Both the position numbers and the translations under genes were made by a program. 64,000 nucleotides of DNA, taken from Bacteroidales bacterium (lineage in GTDB: Bacteria; Bacteroidota; Bacteroidia; Bacteroidales; Prolixibacteraceae). The stretch covers positions 19,553 through 83,552 of the forward strand of contig JAAYAG010000077.1 of the NCBI GenBank assembly GCA_012719495.1, given 5' to 3'. The notes under the pieces were generated by a model that saw only the letters and a list, made by a program, of their open reading frames with translations, did not search any database and was not told the DNA's origin. Each line of letters begins with the position of its first letter. Position 1 is the first letter of the stretch. Positions 1 to 18,386 of the stretch are shown here, piece by piece.

Positions 1-1852
<1,852 letters not shown>

Positions 1853-1856
1853 TTAA

Positions 1857-4313
<2,457 letters not shown>

Positions 4314-4316
4314 TTA

Positions 4317-5540
4317 TTATTTGAATAAAAGTGGGGCAAATTCATTAAGACTTCTTCTCCATGAATGCCATTCATGTGCAGTTTCGGGAGAAACATAAGA
4401 AACTCCTTTAATACCAACTTTTTCCCATTCTTTTGCTGCATCACCAATCCGTGCTGCACCACCTTCTTTACCGCCGAAGCTCATGAATACAAGTTTAACA
4501 TTCTTCTTGAATGACTCGATGTCTTGAATTTCATTTGGAGTAAATGTTCCACTACTGAACATACCAACATGTGAAAATAGATTTGGATTGGCAATTACAA
4601 TTGAGCGGGTTTGCATTCCACCCATTGAAAGTCCAGCCATGGCGCGATTTTTTTGATTTGCAATAACCCGGTAATTCGATTCAACAAATGGGATCAGGTC
4701 ATCGATAAGGATTCTTTCAAATTGGCCGGCCATGTTAAATCCACCAGGTCCACCGGGTCCACCAAAACCTCTTCTTGGAGCACCTTCAGGTCCACCGGCT
4801 GGTGGTGCAACTTGTCCGGGAGCACCTGCTGGTCTTTCGCCTGCTGCTGGCCTCGGAGGACGAGGACCACCAAAATTAACCGCGCTGTTCTCCATAACAA
4901 TTATAAAAGGAACAGCTTTACCTTCGGCAATAAGGTTGTCCATAATTAACGCTGCAAATCCCTGGCTTCCCCAACCGGTTTCATTTTCACCCATACCATG
5001 TTGCAGGTAAAGAACCGGGTATTGATCATTTCCTTTTTCGTACCCTGGAGGTGTGTATATATAAACCCTACGGTTACTATTTGATGTTTTTGAATAGTAA
5101 AAGGTTTCGCGAAGATTTCCGTGTGGAACATTTTTCAACGCAAAGAAGTCCTGATCGTTAGAAGGCACTTCTATACCACTACCCCAACGACTAGCACCAT
5201 AATAATAAAGACTTCCCGGATCAGGAACTGAAGCGCCGTCGATATTCAGCTGATAATAGTGAAAACCTACGTCCTGAGGTTTCGATTCACCGGTCCATAC
5301 CCCATTGGCATCTTTAACCATGTTGTATTTTACCCCGCCAATGTCGAGCTGAACCATGTTGGCATCGGGTGCCGATATTTGAGCTCGCACACAACCTTCG
5401 GAGTTCACCTGCGGAAATTCTTTTCCTTCCTGGTTTGCTCTCGAAGGTTTAAAATCTTCTTTTGCTTTAGTTTCCTGGGCAAAAGCGTTTTGACCAATAA
5501 ATAAAGCAAATATCGATGCAAATAATAATTTGTTTTTCAT
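4317..5540 (-). CDS. CE1-type carbohydrate esterase with Gly/Pro-rich insertion
   Basis: 407 residues with a signal peptide (about 1-21, ending NAFAQ), a KAKEDFKPS linker, an E-set domain (about 45-140) and a CE1 domain. Ser305 lies in GLSMGGMQ and His389 in TAHEWHSWRRS. The acid position is Glu in GGKEGG. Residues about 220-268 are a Gly/Pro/Arg-rich insertion (starts GGPRPPRPAAGERP) in the same loop as in the neighbour at 3030-4301. The E-set domain is about 93% identical over 97 residues to that of the gene at 5561-6715, although their catalytic halves are much less alike. It lies 15 bases downstream of one neighbour's frame and 20 from the other, within the array transcript. Confidence 0.9.
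   Translation of the reverse strand: MKNKLLFASIFALFIGQNAFAQETKAKEDFKPSRANQEGKEFPQVNSEGCVRAQISAPDANMVQLDIGGVKYNMVKDANGVWTGESKPQDVGFHYYQLNIDGASVPDPGSLYYYGASRWGSGIEVPSNDQDFFALKNVPHGNLRETFYYSKTSNSNRRVYIYTPPGYEKGNDQYPVLYLQHGMGENETGWGSQGFAALIMDNLIAEGKAVPFIIVMENSAVNFGGPRPPRPAAGERPAGAPGQVAPPAGGPEGAPRRGFGGPGGPGGFNMAGQFERILIDDLIPFVESNYRVIANQKNRAMAGLSMGGMQTRSIVIANPNLFSHVGMFSSGTFTPNEIQDIESFKKNVKLVFMSFGGKEGGAARIGDAAKEWEKVGIKGVSYVSPETAHEWHSWRRSLNEFAPLLFK
5150..5460. repeat. E-set-domain segment duplicated at about 6350-6660
   Basis: The DNA encoding the N-terminal domain of the esterase at 4317-5540 is close to identical to that of the esterase at 5561-6715 (about 6350-6660). Long exact runs are shared, for example around 5380-5405 and 6570-6600. 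The similarity drops in the catalytic half. This fits a recent duplication with gene conversion limited to the 5' part of the genes. Confidence 0.75.
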
Positions 5541-5560
5541 TACAATAAAATTTCAGTTGA

Positions 5561-6808
<1,248 letters not shown>

Positions 6809-6838
6809 TCATAATCAATAAATCAAGGATCGAATCAA

Positions 6839-8621
<1,783 letters not shown>

Positions 8622-8673
8622 AAAAAAATGAAGACCTGTTTATCTGACATTCATCAAACAAACAGGTCTTCAT
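8622..8673 (-). terminator. Rho-independent terminator
   Basis: A perfect 14-bp stem (8628-8641 with 8660-8673) and an 18-base loop are followed on the minus strand by seven T (complement of 8622-8628). It lies about 150 bases after the stop of the DUF362 gene and separates that transcript from the esterase array. Confidence 0.9.
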
Positions 8674-8819
8674 CGTAATCTGATTTTATATTACCAGTAA
8701 TAGCTGCAGAACAATTAAAAGACAACCATTTAATAGCTTACTATTTATAACTATTTCAAAACTTTTATTTTTAAATAGTTATCTACAGCCAAAATAACAA
8801 TACAGAGAAACATCTTCCA

Positions 8820-10838
8820 CTACCGAACAATCGCAAATCTTTTAGTCGCAGAATAGTCATTAGCCACAACCTTGTAAAAATAATTACCAGTTGGCAGCTG
8901 ACTGCCGTCGAATTCAACGGTATATGTACCCGCCTTTTTGCTGCCAGCCACAACCGTTGACACTTTACGTCCAACATTATCATACACAATAATTTCCACA
9001 TTAGTATCGACTGGCAAGGTGTATGAAATAGTTGTGATAGTATTGAACGGGTTTGGATAGTTTTGACGAACTTCAAACCCAGCCGTTGTAAGTCTTTCAA
9101 CCCCTACTCCCGATAATTTAACCGAAACGAGTTCAATGCCTTCATTCAGCCCCAAATTCCGCGAATATTTTTTGTCGGTTGGATTGTTCCAATGCTCATG
9201 CACACCCAAACTTTTTAAAGCAACTCCATCACCATCAGGGGCATATACAACACCTTCAGGCCATAATGCAGGATCGGAAGCTTGGTGCAGATAATCGTCG
9301 GCAGCCGGTTTTTGCGGATATGTACCTGCCCCATCGTTCAAATTGCGAGTAGACTTGAATTCAGCCCTGAGAAAATCATACCCAACTGATTCGATAGCCA
9401 CCGGATCGAGTGAAACAAACACAGACGACATCCAATCAGTGTTGAACGGTGCCATAGTGAATTTTTTCGGATAACTAACTTCCTGATCGGCAGACCACAA
9501 TGCATCCATTATATACACTAGATTTTTCTTGCCAAGAAGTTTATGCCCCATTATATCCACTTGAACCCGATACATTCCATAGTCGGTACGGCTTACACCA
9601 GGCTTATTGGGAGTTTCCTGCGGGTCGACAAGCCCGTTATGTAAATGCGACGCATCAGAACGCGTATGCGAACCAAAATGGTTTTTGGCAAACATAGTTA
9701 TCCCTGCCCGTTTATGGCCTTTAAGCATAGGTAGATTCAAGAGGTATTCAGCTTCTTCGTATACTGTATACAAATAATCATCGGTTACATTGTCACCTCC
9801 CGGGCGCATTGCATCCCACACATTTTCTCGCAACACAGTACCTTTATCGGAATAAAATATACGTGCGGTAGTGCTTGGAACAACCTTTTCGCGTCCTAAA
9901 GAAGCATAATCATCGTGGCTCATGTAATGAACATCGGGGAACTCATCATGCCACATATCATAACAATGTTTGTATAAATTCCGCATGGGGTCACCCACGT
10001 AAATATCGCTTTGATTTACCCCAATTACGTTAACCAAATGCCGAAGCACGGCAAGCACAACTTGTGGCGAAGTCTCTGATATTCCATACGATCCGTTTTC
10101 AGAAACAGATAAGTCCCGAGTACTGAAGTTTCCTCCCCAACCACTTACATTGTTAACTTTTATAAAAACCTTTTCGCCTTGGACATAATTCACCCTACCT
10201 TTCCCTCGGGTTTCATTATGAAACATAAATATTTCATTCCAGGCTGACTTATCGCTTGTCTCGCCGGTTAACTCCTGTATTGCCCGGCTAATCATTCTGT
10301 CAATGGCTTCCTGGTTATTATTCTCAGGCATCCACCACCCGTGGCCAGCTTTGCTTGGGTCGCATTTTTCATTTGTTGCATCGGGATTATGAACCCAAAC
10401 TACTCTTCCCGGGTAAATACCTTTAGCCTCACCACTTGGAGCATTTGTAACATGTTCCGAATTTGGGAGGACAACATCAGCCTCTCCACGTTGTTCGTTA
10501 ATCAAATAAGTGCCAGTGAAGCCAGTTAGCAAAAGTGTAAAACCAATCAAATAAGGAGACAAAAACACCTTCTTCTTAGTCTTAAAAAAGGCAAGCAGAG
10601 AAATAAGTAAAATAGAAAAGTAGGCAAGAAAACCAGAGGCAAGCGGAGTAGCTACCTGCATACAAGGATATTGAATCCGGCTTGGTTTTGGCACCACGCG
10701 AACAATAATCCAAAGTAATGCAATCAATCCAACTATTGGTAACAAAATGGTATAAATTCCACCCGGGTTGATAAACTTTCGTATCCTCCCCGTTTTTGGG
10801 CAAACTTTTACAAATTTTTTAAAAAAAGATTTCACCAT
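8820..10838 (-). CDS. DUF362 protein with membrane N-terminus and T9SS sorting domain
   Basis: 672 residues. Three hydrophobic segments stand at the N-terminus (about 28-49, 64-85, 91-113). A DUF362-type domain follows (about 120-560; motifs CDPSKAGHGWW, VFIKVNNVSG, KGHKRAGITMFAKNHFG, LDPVAIESVGYDFLRAEF). The C-terminal 90 residues are a type A T9SS sorting domain, opening with FEVRQNYPNPFN and ending FYKVVANDYSATKRFAIVR. No catalytic role is established to my knowledge for DUF362; some members are linked to metal or iron-sulfur proteins. A multi-helix N-terminus together with a T9SS signal is unusual, since cargo normally has a single cleaved signal peptide. The gene starts 68 bases after the CE1 gene at 10907 and ends before a strong terminator, so it is probably the last gene of the xylan transcript. 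Confidence 0.8.
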   Translation of the reverse strand: MVKSFFKKFVKVCPKTGRIRKFINPGGIYTILLPIVGLIALLWIIVRVVPKPSRIQYPCMQVATPLASGFLAYFSILLISLLAFFKTKKKVFLSPYLIGFTLLLTGFTGTYLINEQRGEADVVLPNSEHVTNAPSGEAKGIYPGRVVWVHNPDATNEKCDPSKAGHGWWMPENNNQEAIDRMISRAIQELTGETSDKSAWNEIFMFHNETRGKGRVNYVQGEKVFIKVNNVSGWGGNFSTRDLSVSENGSYGISETSPQVVLAVLRHLVNVIGVNQSDIYVGDPMRNLYKHCYDMWHDEFPDVHYMSHDDYASLGREKVVPSTTARIFYSDKGTVLRENVWDAMRPGGDNVTDDYLYTVYEEAEYLLNLPMLKGHKRAGITMFAKNHFGSHTRSDASHLHNGLVDPQETPNKPGVSRTDYGMYRVQVDIMGHKLLGKKNLVYIMDALWSADQEVSYPKKFTMAPFNTDWMSSVFVSLDPVAIESVGYDFLRAEFKSTRNLNDGAGTYPQKPAADDYLHQASDPALWPEGVVYAPDGDGVALKSLGVHEHWNNPTDKKYSRNLGLNEGIELVSVKLSGVGVERLTTAGFEVRQNYPNPFNTITTISYTLPVDTNVEIIVYDNVGRKVSTVVAGSKKAGTYTVEFDGSQLPTGNYFYKVVANDYSATKRFAIVR

Positions 10839-10906
10839 GACAATTAATTTAATTACAGCCTATTGCAACAAAAACAAATTACGCAACGGCATTACTGAAA
10901 ATATTA

Positions 10907-12016
10907 TTACTTAAACAATAATTGAGCAAAATTAAACAGATTGTTTCTCCAAACAGGCCATGTATGCCCACCCGAATATTCGCTGTAGGTGTATTTGATG
11001 TTCATTTCGTCAAACTTGCCCATCATTGCTTGGCAGTTTTGCCAAGCAATATCTTCTTTGCCGCCCATAGCAATCCAAAACTGTTTCAAGTTTTTGTTGA
11101 TGGTCACAGCATTGTTCTTCATAAAATCGTATTGCGGACCGGAAAGCTCATTGTTGTTACTCCACCAGCCCGAGCTGAACACCCCTAAATAGGCAAACAA
11201 ATCGGTGTTGCGCACACCAGCATGAAGGGTTTGCAAACCACCCATCGACAAGCCTGCCAGTGCACGGTTTTTCGAATCAGCCTTAACACGGTAATTGCTT
11301 TCAACAAAGGGAATCACACTTTTTTTCAACTCATTTTCGAACACGTTCAACGCTTCCATTCCAAAGCCCGACGAAGGCATGTTGCCATCTACCATCACCA
11401 CCAACATGGGAACTGCTTTTTTCTCGGCAATCAGGTTGTCGATAATCAAATCGGTTTTGCCTTGAGTTGCCCAGCCGCGCTGATCTTCACCACCACCATG
11501 CATGATGTAAAGCACAGGATATTTGTCGTTGATATTTTGATCGTACCCCGGAGGTGTGTACAAATAGAAATTACGCCAACTCTTGGTTACTTCCGAAAAG
11601 TAGCGTTTGATACGGATGTCGCCATGGGGAACATCTTTCACTGCATAATAGTCATCGCCGGCAAAGGGCACTTCAATTCCACTGGCCATGCGGCTCATTC
11701 CGTAGAAGGTTTCGCTGGCCGGATCGCAAATGGCAACTCCGTCAACAATTAATGAATAATAGTGAAACCCTTCGGAGAGCGAGTCTGTGGTTACTTCCCA
11801 CACTCCTTCGCTGTTTTTCACCATGTCGGACTTCTTACCCAAGTCGAGCTGAAGTTTTTGCACTTCGGGCGCTTTCACCTTGAAAATAGCCCGACTGTCG
11901 GAGGTAATTTGTGGGTACTTTGCCCCACGGATATTGGTTTCTGCAGGAAATGAATTCTGTGCAGCAGCTCCTAAAGCCACTGCACAGAATACCATCAGCA
12001 TGAATGATTTATTCAT
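10907..12016 (-). CDS. CE1-type carbohydrate esterase with N-terminal E-set domain
   Basis: 369 residues with a signal peptide (about 1-19), E-set domain (LQLDLGKKSDMVKN, EGFHYYSLIVDGVAICDPAS) and CE1 domain. Ser257 lies in GLSMGGLQ. The His motif differs from the array: His351 is in SGGHTWPVW rather than TAHEW/F. The acid position is Glu in GGKEDIAW. The closest relatives here are the genes at 1-621 and 647-1840, so one subgroup lies at both ends of the cluster. It follows the esterase-xylanase fusion by 37 bases. Family knowledge suggests a feruloyl or acetyl xylan esterase acting with the neighbouring xylanase. Confidence 0.9.
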   Translation of the reverse strand: MNKSFMLMVFCAVALGAAAQNSFPAETNIRGAKYPQITSDSRAIFKVKAPEVQKLQLDLGKKSDMVKNSEGVWEVTTDSLSEGFHYYSLIVDGVAICDPASETFYGMSRMASGIEVPFAGDDYYAVKDVPHGDIRIKRYFSEVTKSWRNFYLYTPPGYDQNINDKYPVLYIMHGGGEDQRGWATQGKTDLIIDNLIAEKKAVPMLVVMVDGNMPSSGFGMEALNVFENELKKSVIPFVESNYRVKADSKNRALAGLSMGGLQTLHAGVRNTDLFAYLGVFSSGWWSNNNELSGPQYDFMKNNAVTINKNLKQFWIAMGGKEDIAWQNCQAMMGKFDEMNIKYTYSEYSGGHTWPVWRNNLFNFAQLLFK

Positions 12017-12053
12017 GATATTTTCTTTTTCTTTTTTCCAGACAAAGTATAAA

Positions 12054-13985
<1,932 letters not shown>

Positions 13986-13998
13986 TTAATTAATTTCC

Positions 13999-14886
13999 TT
14001 ATTTAATGCTCTTTAGCCATGAAAGTAATGGGTCAATCCATCCTGCCTGGCCAAAAACAAACCCGTGTCCACCCTTTGGGTAAATGTGCATCTCTACCGG
14101 AACATTAGCTTTTCGAAGCGCTTCGAAATAAAAAATGCTGTTGTCAACATCGACCAATCTGTCATCGGCCGCATGGGTAATATATGCAGGCGGGGTATTT
14201 TGGGTAACCTGTAATTCGTTTGAAAAGCTTTTGATAGCATCATCTGAAGGTGAATTGCCCAACAAGCTTTTTCTCGAATCGCGGTGCGTTAGCGCATCGC
14301 TCATACTGATAACCGGGTAAACCAGGATTTGGAAATCGGGACGTAAATTAGTTCCCTCTTTATTCTCAACAAGAGCTTTGTCAAAGTGAGTAGCTGCAGT
14401 TGATGCCAAATGCCCACCGGCAGAGAAACCCATAATTCCTATTTTGTTGGGGTCGATGCCCCATTTTGATGCATTTTCACGAACTAATTTTATGGCTTGC
14501 TGAGCATCTTGCAAGGGGCCAACTGATTTATCTTCCATTGTTGCATCGTTTGGGATACGATATTTTAACACAAAAGCAGCGATACCATTCTTTGCCAATT
14601 GTTGGGCAGTAGAGATGCCTTCGCCCTGATAAACCACCACGCTATAACCACCGCCTGGAACTACAATAATAGCCTTTCCTGTAGCAGTTTCCTTTTCGGG
14701 AATGAAGGCTTGGAGGGTTGGACTGGTTACACCACGGTACATGCCTGATGTGAATTCTTCTTTTGTTTCACTTTGTTTAGAATTTGGTATTCCATTACTA
14801 TATAATGAAATATAGTCTTGAGCCTTAACCGATAAGGAAAGGACTAAAAGCAAGACAAAACTTATTAAGAGATTAGTACTTCGCAT
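13999..14886 (-). CDS. Alpha/beta hydrolase, acetyl-xylan-esterase-like
   Basis: 295 residues with a signal peptide (about 1-22). This is an alpha/beta hydrolase of the acetyl esterase/lipase group (COG0657-like), not CE1. The oxyanion-hole region reads VVPGGGYSVV. Nucleophile Ser155 is in GFSAGGH, a candidate Asp is in HAADDRLVD, and His274 is in GGHGFVFG. Relatives beside xylan genes are often annotated acetyl xylan esterases; the deacetylase role here is inferred. It is the first gene after the 641-base gap that follows the transport genes, and lies 31 bases upstream of the esterase-xylanase fusion. Confidence 0.85.
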   Translation of the reverse strand: MRSTNLLISFVLLLVLSLSVKAQDYISLYSNGIPNSKQSETKEEFTSGMYRGVTSPTLQAFIPEKETATGKAIIVVPGGGYSVVVYQGEGISTAQQLAKNGIAAFVLKYRIPNDATMEDKSVGPLQDAQQAIKLVRENASKWGIDPNKIGIMGFSAGGHLASTAATHFDKALVENKEGTNLRPDFQILVYPVISMSDALTHRDSRKSLLGNSPSDDAIKSFSNELQVTQNTPPAYITHAADDRLVDVDNSIFYFEALRKANVPVEMHIYPKGGHGFVFGQAGWIDPLLSWLKSIK

Positions 14887-15278
14887 TTTTCTTGAATTTT
14901 ATTTTGTAACACTTTAAAAACATTTCATATTAATGGAAAACACCAGACGAATTACCTGTTTTTTTAACCTGGTACAATCTCAAATTACAGAATTGAAGTT
15001 TGTCAGAGCCAAACCTCAAATTTTTGAACCATAAGCCTGTAATATATATTTGGGTTAAAATTAGAGTAAAGGAACTCAGTAAATTTATTAATGCAGATAA
15101 AAAATGTCTAATTTCAGATACAAATTCCCATTTCAGCGACATAAACCTCTTACCATTCTTGATTTACAACTATAGTAATTAACAGAATAATTACATAATC
15201 ATAAGAGAAACAATCAAAAAAAGAACTTACTAACACACTAAGGAACAGGGATTATAGCAATTGTGTCAAATAAGAAAA

Positions 15279-15304
15279 GGAGTACAAAAATAATTTTGCA
15301 CTCC
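15279..15304 (-). terminator. Probable rho-independent terminator
   Basis: The arms GGAGTACAAAA and TTTTGCACTCC pair with one mismatch around a short loop. On the minus strand the stem is followed by TTTTCTTATTT. It lies about 220 bases after the DUF1735 gene and before the hydrolase gene. Confidence 0.55.
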
Positions 15305-15469
15305 TCAACCCAATTCTGTAAACTGAGTTTCATCGAAAAAATCCGGTGTTAAAAAACAACATGTAATAAACTAACTAAACTATAAAACCGGATAAGAGTA
15401 ACTATTAACTAAATAAATGTGAATATGAGATGAAATAAAAAATGCAATCCAAATGATTTTGAACCCTGA

Positions 15470-15494
15470 CAAGGGGAAGTGGGATTTCCCCTTG
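15470..15494 (-). terminator. Stem-loop after the DUF1735 gene, possible attenuator
   Basis: A perfect 9-bp G/C-rich stem (15470-15478 with 15486-15494) has a 7-base loop, 33 bases after the DUF1735 stop. No T-run follows directly on the minus strand, so it could protect the 3' end of the transport mRNA rather than terminate. Confidence 0.45.
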
Positions 15495-15527
15495 CAGAGC
15501 CTCAAAAATCTAACTAATCAAACTATT

Positions 15528-16562
15528 CTATTTAATAACCATAGAAAAATTTTCAAACTTCACATCGCGGTCTCTAACCACCAATGTATCGGTAAACGTG
15601 TGAACCGATGTCCCAAAATCGACAGAATAATTAAGGTACATCACATCACGTGGTTTTTCGCCCCATTTGTCACCATCATTTACAAACTTGCCGTTTCCGG
15701 TAGCTACATAACTTGAATCATTAGGCTGAGCAACGGTACAATTTCCTTGTCCATCAACAGAAATCCGAATCTCGAAAGGAATGTTTTTTTCACTTCCGCG
15801 AACCCGGGTATCAAGAGTAAGAGACACTTCGTTCATTGAAACTGTCTTCATTTTCACCACTTGGTCACGTTCTACATATTGTTTCCGATATACGATTACC
15901 GTGTCGAGAGCTGAATTTCCATTGCTTCCTTTGCAATCATCTTTTCCACGTCTCAGATATGCACCATGCCATGGATTGATGTATTTTACTCCATACAAGA
16001 TGAAATTTTTAGGAGCAATAGCCCAGTCATCGGCAACCCTTAGATCCGGATTTTCAACTGCAGCTTTTCCACTCAGAATAGAATCAATACCATCAACACT
16101 GGTAATCTTTAAGGGAATCACGTAGGTATTTGAAACCGATTTGCTATCGGCAAAGAAAGCATCAGTAAATTGCACTTCAATTCCCCCAGAAATTGATCCT
16201 GCCGGAATCACAATTTGCTTGTCAGCAGCCAACGAATAATATTCTGATGGCATTGCAATAACAGGTTCGCCATAGATACTGTCGAAATGAGCATCGAGAC
16301 AAAGCGAATTATCGACTTCAACCTTCAATGTCCGATCCTTAGTATTTTCGTAAACACCGCCCATAGTTGCCATTATCTTCGATTTGTGGGCATTGTCGAG
16401 CGTATTATCATAAATATCTTCACCAAGAACCAAGGTCCTGACTGGATATTGATAAGGAAAATATACCGTTGTATAATCGTAATCGGGGAAATCCCAGCTT
16501 TGATTATGACAAGCCGTTAAAATTCCTGTCGATAGTATTAATAGATAAATTAATTTTTTCAT
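15528..16562 (-). CDS. xusE: DUF1735-containing surface glycan-binding lipoprotein (XusE-like)
   Basis: 344 residues. The lipoprotein signal ends with Cys18 (STGILTAC). The N-terminal half looks like DUF1735 (YFPYQYPVRTLVLGED, YVIPLKITSVDGIDSI). The C-terminal part, from KNFILYGVKYINPWHGAYLR, resembles DUF4361-type domains in xylan loci. Such proteins are placed at the cell surface beside SusD and are thought to bind glycan. It is the last gene of the SusC-SusD-SusC-SusD set, 28 bases after the second SusD, which is the position of xusE in xylan utilization systems. Binding specificity is not readable. Confidence 0.75.
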   Translation of the reverse strand: MKKLIYLLILSTGILTACHNQSWDFPDYDYTTVYFPYQYPVRTLVLGEDIYDNTLDNAHKSKIMATMGGVYENTKDRTLKVEVDNSLCLDAHFDSIYGEPVIAMPSEYYSLAADKQIVIPAGSISGGIEVQFTDAFFADSKSVSNTYVIPLKITSVDGIDSILSGKAAVENPDLRVADDWAIAPKNFILYGVKYINPWHGAYLRRGKDDCKGSNGNSALDTVIVYRKQYVERDQVVKMKTVSMNEVSLTLDTRVRGSEKNIPFEIRISVDGQGNCTVAQPNDSSYVATGNGKFVNDGDKWGEKPRDVMYLNYSVDFGTSVHTFTDTLVVRDRDVKFENFSMVIK

Positions 16563-16590
16563 TTCACTTATTATTATAACGTTACGCGAT

Positions 16591-18363
16591 TTACCATCCC
16601 TGATTCTGGATTAATTTACCAGCTTTAAGAATTTCATTATATGGAATAGGTCCGTAAAACATGTGATTTTGATAGTTCCTGTTTTCAACAACCATCGGCT
16701 CAAATTTACCGTCTTGAATTTTCATTCCTCCGGCAGGAATAGTAATATCTTCCTTCCAGCGGCGTAAATCCCAGAAGCGGAATCCTTCGAAACAAAGTTC
16801 AAGGCGCCTTTCGTTACGGATTAAAGCCCTCATGGCTTCCTTAGAAGAAATTGATGCCAGATAATTATCGGGTTGGGTAATCCCTGCACGCTGCCGAATG
16901 GCTGCAATAACATCGCGAGCAGAGTATCCATTCGAGCCTGTTCCGTCAGGTCCCCAAGCTTCGTTTGCAGCCTCGGCATAAGCGAGAAAAAGTTCGGTGT
17001 AACGAATTCTTGCCACATAATGCTTTTGCTGTGTACTGCTCGTCGGGTTAAGGTTAACATCTTCGCGAAGGAGTTTTCTCATGTAATACCCTGTACGTGT
17101 TGATGTTGAAATAGCATTTAATCCATTACTATTTTCATTATTTTTACTAACCTGTGTAAGAATGGTTGAATTCTGTGGACCAAATTTGCTATTGTTGGTT
17201 ACAATGTACATACTGAGACGCGGGTCACGGTTTGTATATGGACTAGCCGGGTCGTATCCACTGTTAGAGTCTCCAATAGGGAAACCATTGAGCATTGGGA
17301 AAGCATCTACAAGGTTTTGTGTTGGGTTAACCCTACCCTTTCCATACAGCGATGGCGGATACATTTCTGTTTCCAGATCTTTCGAGTCGCTCACATTTGT
17401 ACGCCAAAGAATTTCCTGTGGGTTCCTCCCCAATGCTATGGCTGTAATCTCTGCATTGTTTTTCTTTGCATACCAGTACCCTCCGTTTGCAGCCATTCCC
17501 GATACTCCTCCAATCAGATTAAGAACTTCTGCGGCATCATTTGCAGCATCTTCCCAAGATACCGATGTACCTTCGCTAAATGCGGGACTAGCTGCCAACA
17601 AGCTTACCTGAGCCCTTATTCCTTTTACAATTCGTGATGTAAGGCGCTGACGGTTGAAAGCCCCAAAAACACGGTTGTAATCAGACATAGTGGTTTTACC
17701 AACATATTTTTCGAGCATACGTACCGAACTTGTATCGCTTACATCCTCAAAATCGAGAGGCAAGTAACTTTCGGCTTTGTCGAGATCACTATATATTTGC
17801 TGTAAACATTCTTCAAACGTGTTTCTTGGCAAATTAAAATCAGACTCCGCAGAGAGTGAGTTAGTAATAATGGGGACACCCAAAAGCTCACCACCTGAAG
17901 TCCAGCCGCCATGTGCCTGAAGCAAATAGTACATAAAAAGGGCCCGCAAACCATAGGCTTCACCTTTTGTACGGTCGTTGAACATTTCGTTAACATACTG
18001 ACCAGTTTTAGCCCATTCCACTTTATCGGTTTCTTCAAGAATGATATTTAAATATTGAATAGCAGCAAAAGCGCCAGCCCATCTTTCAACGGGATTATTC
18101 AATGCCGACCATTTTCCGCCGGCCATCTGACGGTAACCGCTATTGGGATCATTCGAAACAGCATCGTCGGTAGCCACATCGGTGAAAGAATACCCCCCAT
18201 TAGGCAAACGCACATATCCGTTCATCAAAAGCCCTTCGGCAAAAGCAGCATCGGTATAAATATCTTCTAACTTACGATTGTTCTCATCGGCCGGTAACAA
18301 ATAATCGTCACACCCGGTTAAAAATGAAACCAATACAAGTAATATGATTAATTTTGTTTTCAT
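16591..18363 (-). CDS. xusD: SusD/RagB family lipoprotein (XusD-like)
   Basis: 590 residues. The lipoprotein signal has Cys18 (SFLTGC). SusD/RagB features include the N-terminal repeat-helix region, GEAYGLRALFMYYLLQ, NPQEILWR, and the C-terminal RNERRLELCFEGFRFWDLRRW with YGPIPYNEI. SusD proteins cap the SusC barrel outside the cell and bind oligosaccharide. It lies 23 bases after the adjacent SusC gene, so the pair should work together. The assignment to xylan rests on context: the GH10 and esterase genes downstream and the duplicated SusCD order. Confidence 0.9.
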   Translation of the reverse strand: MKTKLIILLVLVSFLTGCDDYLLPADENNRKLEDIYTDAAFAEGLLMNGYVRLPNGGYSFTDVATDDAVSNDPNSGYRQMAGGKWSALNNPVERWAGAFAAIQYLNIILEETDKVEWAKTGQYVNEMFNDRTKGEAYGLRALFMYYLLQAHGGWTSGGELLGVPIITNSLSAESDFNLPRNTFEECLQQIYSDLDKAESYLPLDFEDVSDTSSVRMLEKYVGKTTMSDYNRVFGAFNRQRLTSRIVKGIRAQVSLLAASPAFSEGTSVSWEDAANDAAEVLNLIGGVSGMAANGGYWYAKKNNAEITAIALGRNPQEILWRTNVSDSKDLETEMYPPSLYGKGRVNPTQNLVDAFPMLNGFPIGDSNSGYDPASPYTNRDPRLSMYIVTNNSKFGPQNSTILTQVSKNNENSNGLNAISTSTRTGYYMRKLLREDVNLNPTSSTQQKHYVARIRYTELFLAYAEAANEAWGPDGTGSNGYSARDVIAAIRQRAGITQPDNYLASISSKEAMRALIRNERRLELCFEGFRFWDLRRWKEDITIPAGGMKIQDGKFEPMVVENRNYQNHMFYGPIPYNEILKAGKLIQNQGW

Positions 18364-18386
18364 ATCCGTTATTATTTTTTTGAGTT

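Larger units (their letters stand above)
14887..15527. other. Intergenic region between transport genes and enzyme genes
   Basis: No credible gene is present. Two hairpins occur (15279-15304 and 15470-15494). On the minus strand TATTTTTG (15285-15292) fits the Bacteroidota -7 element, with ATTG 18 bases upstream (15311-15314), but it overlaps the hairpin arm. The enzyme genes may therefore have their own promoter, or receive only part of the transport transcript. Confidence 0.5.
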
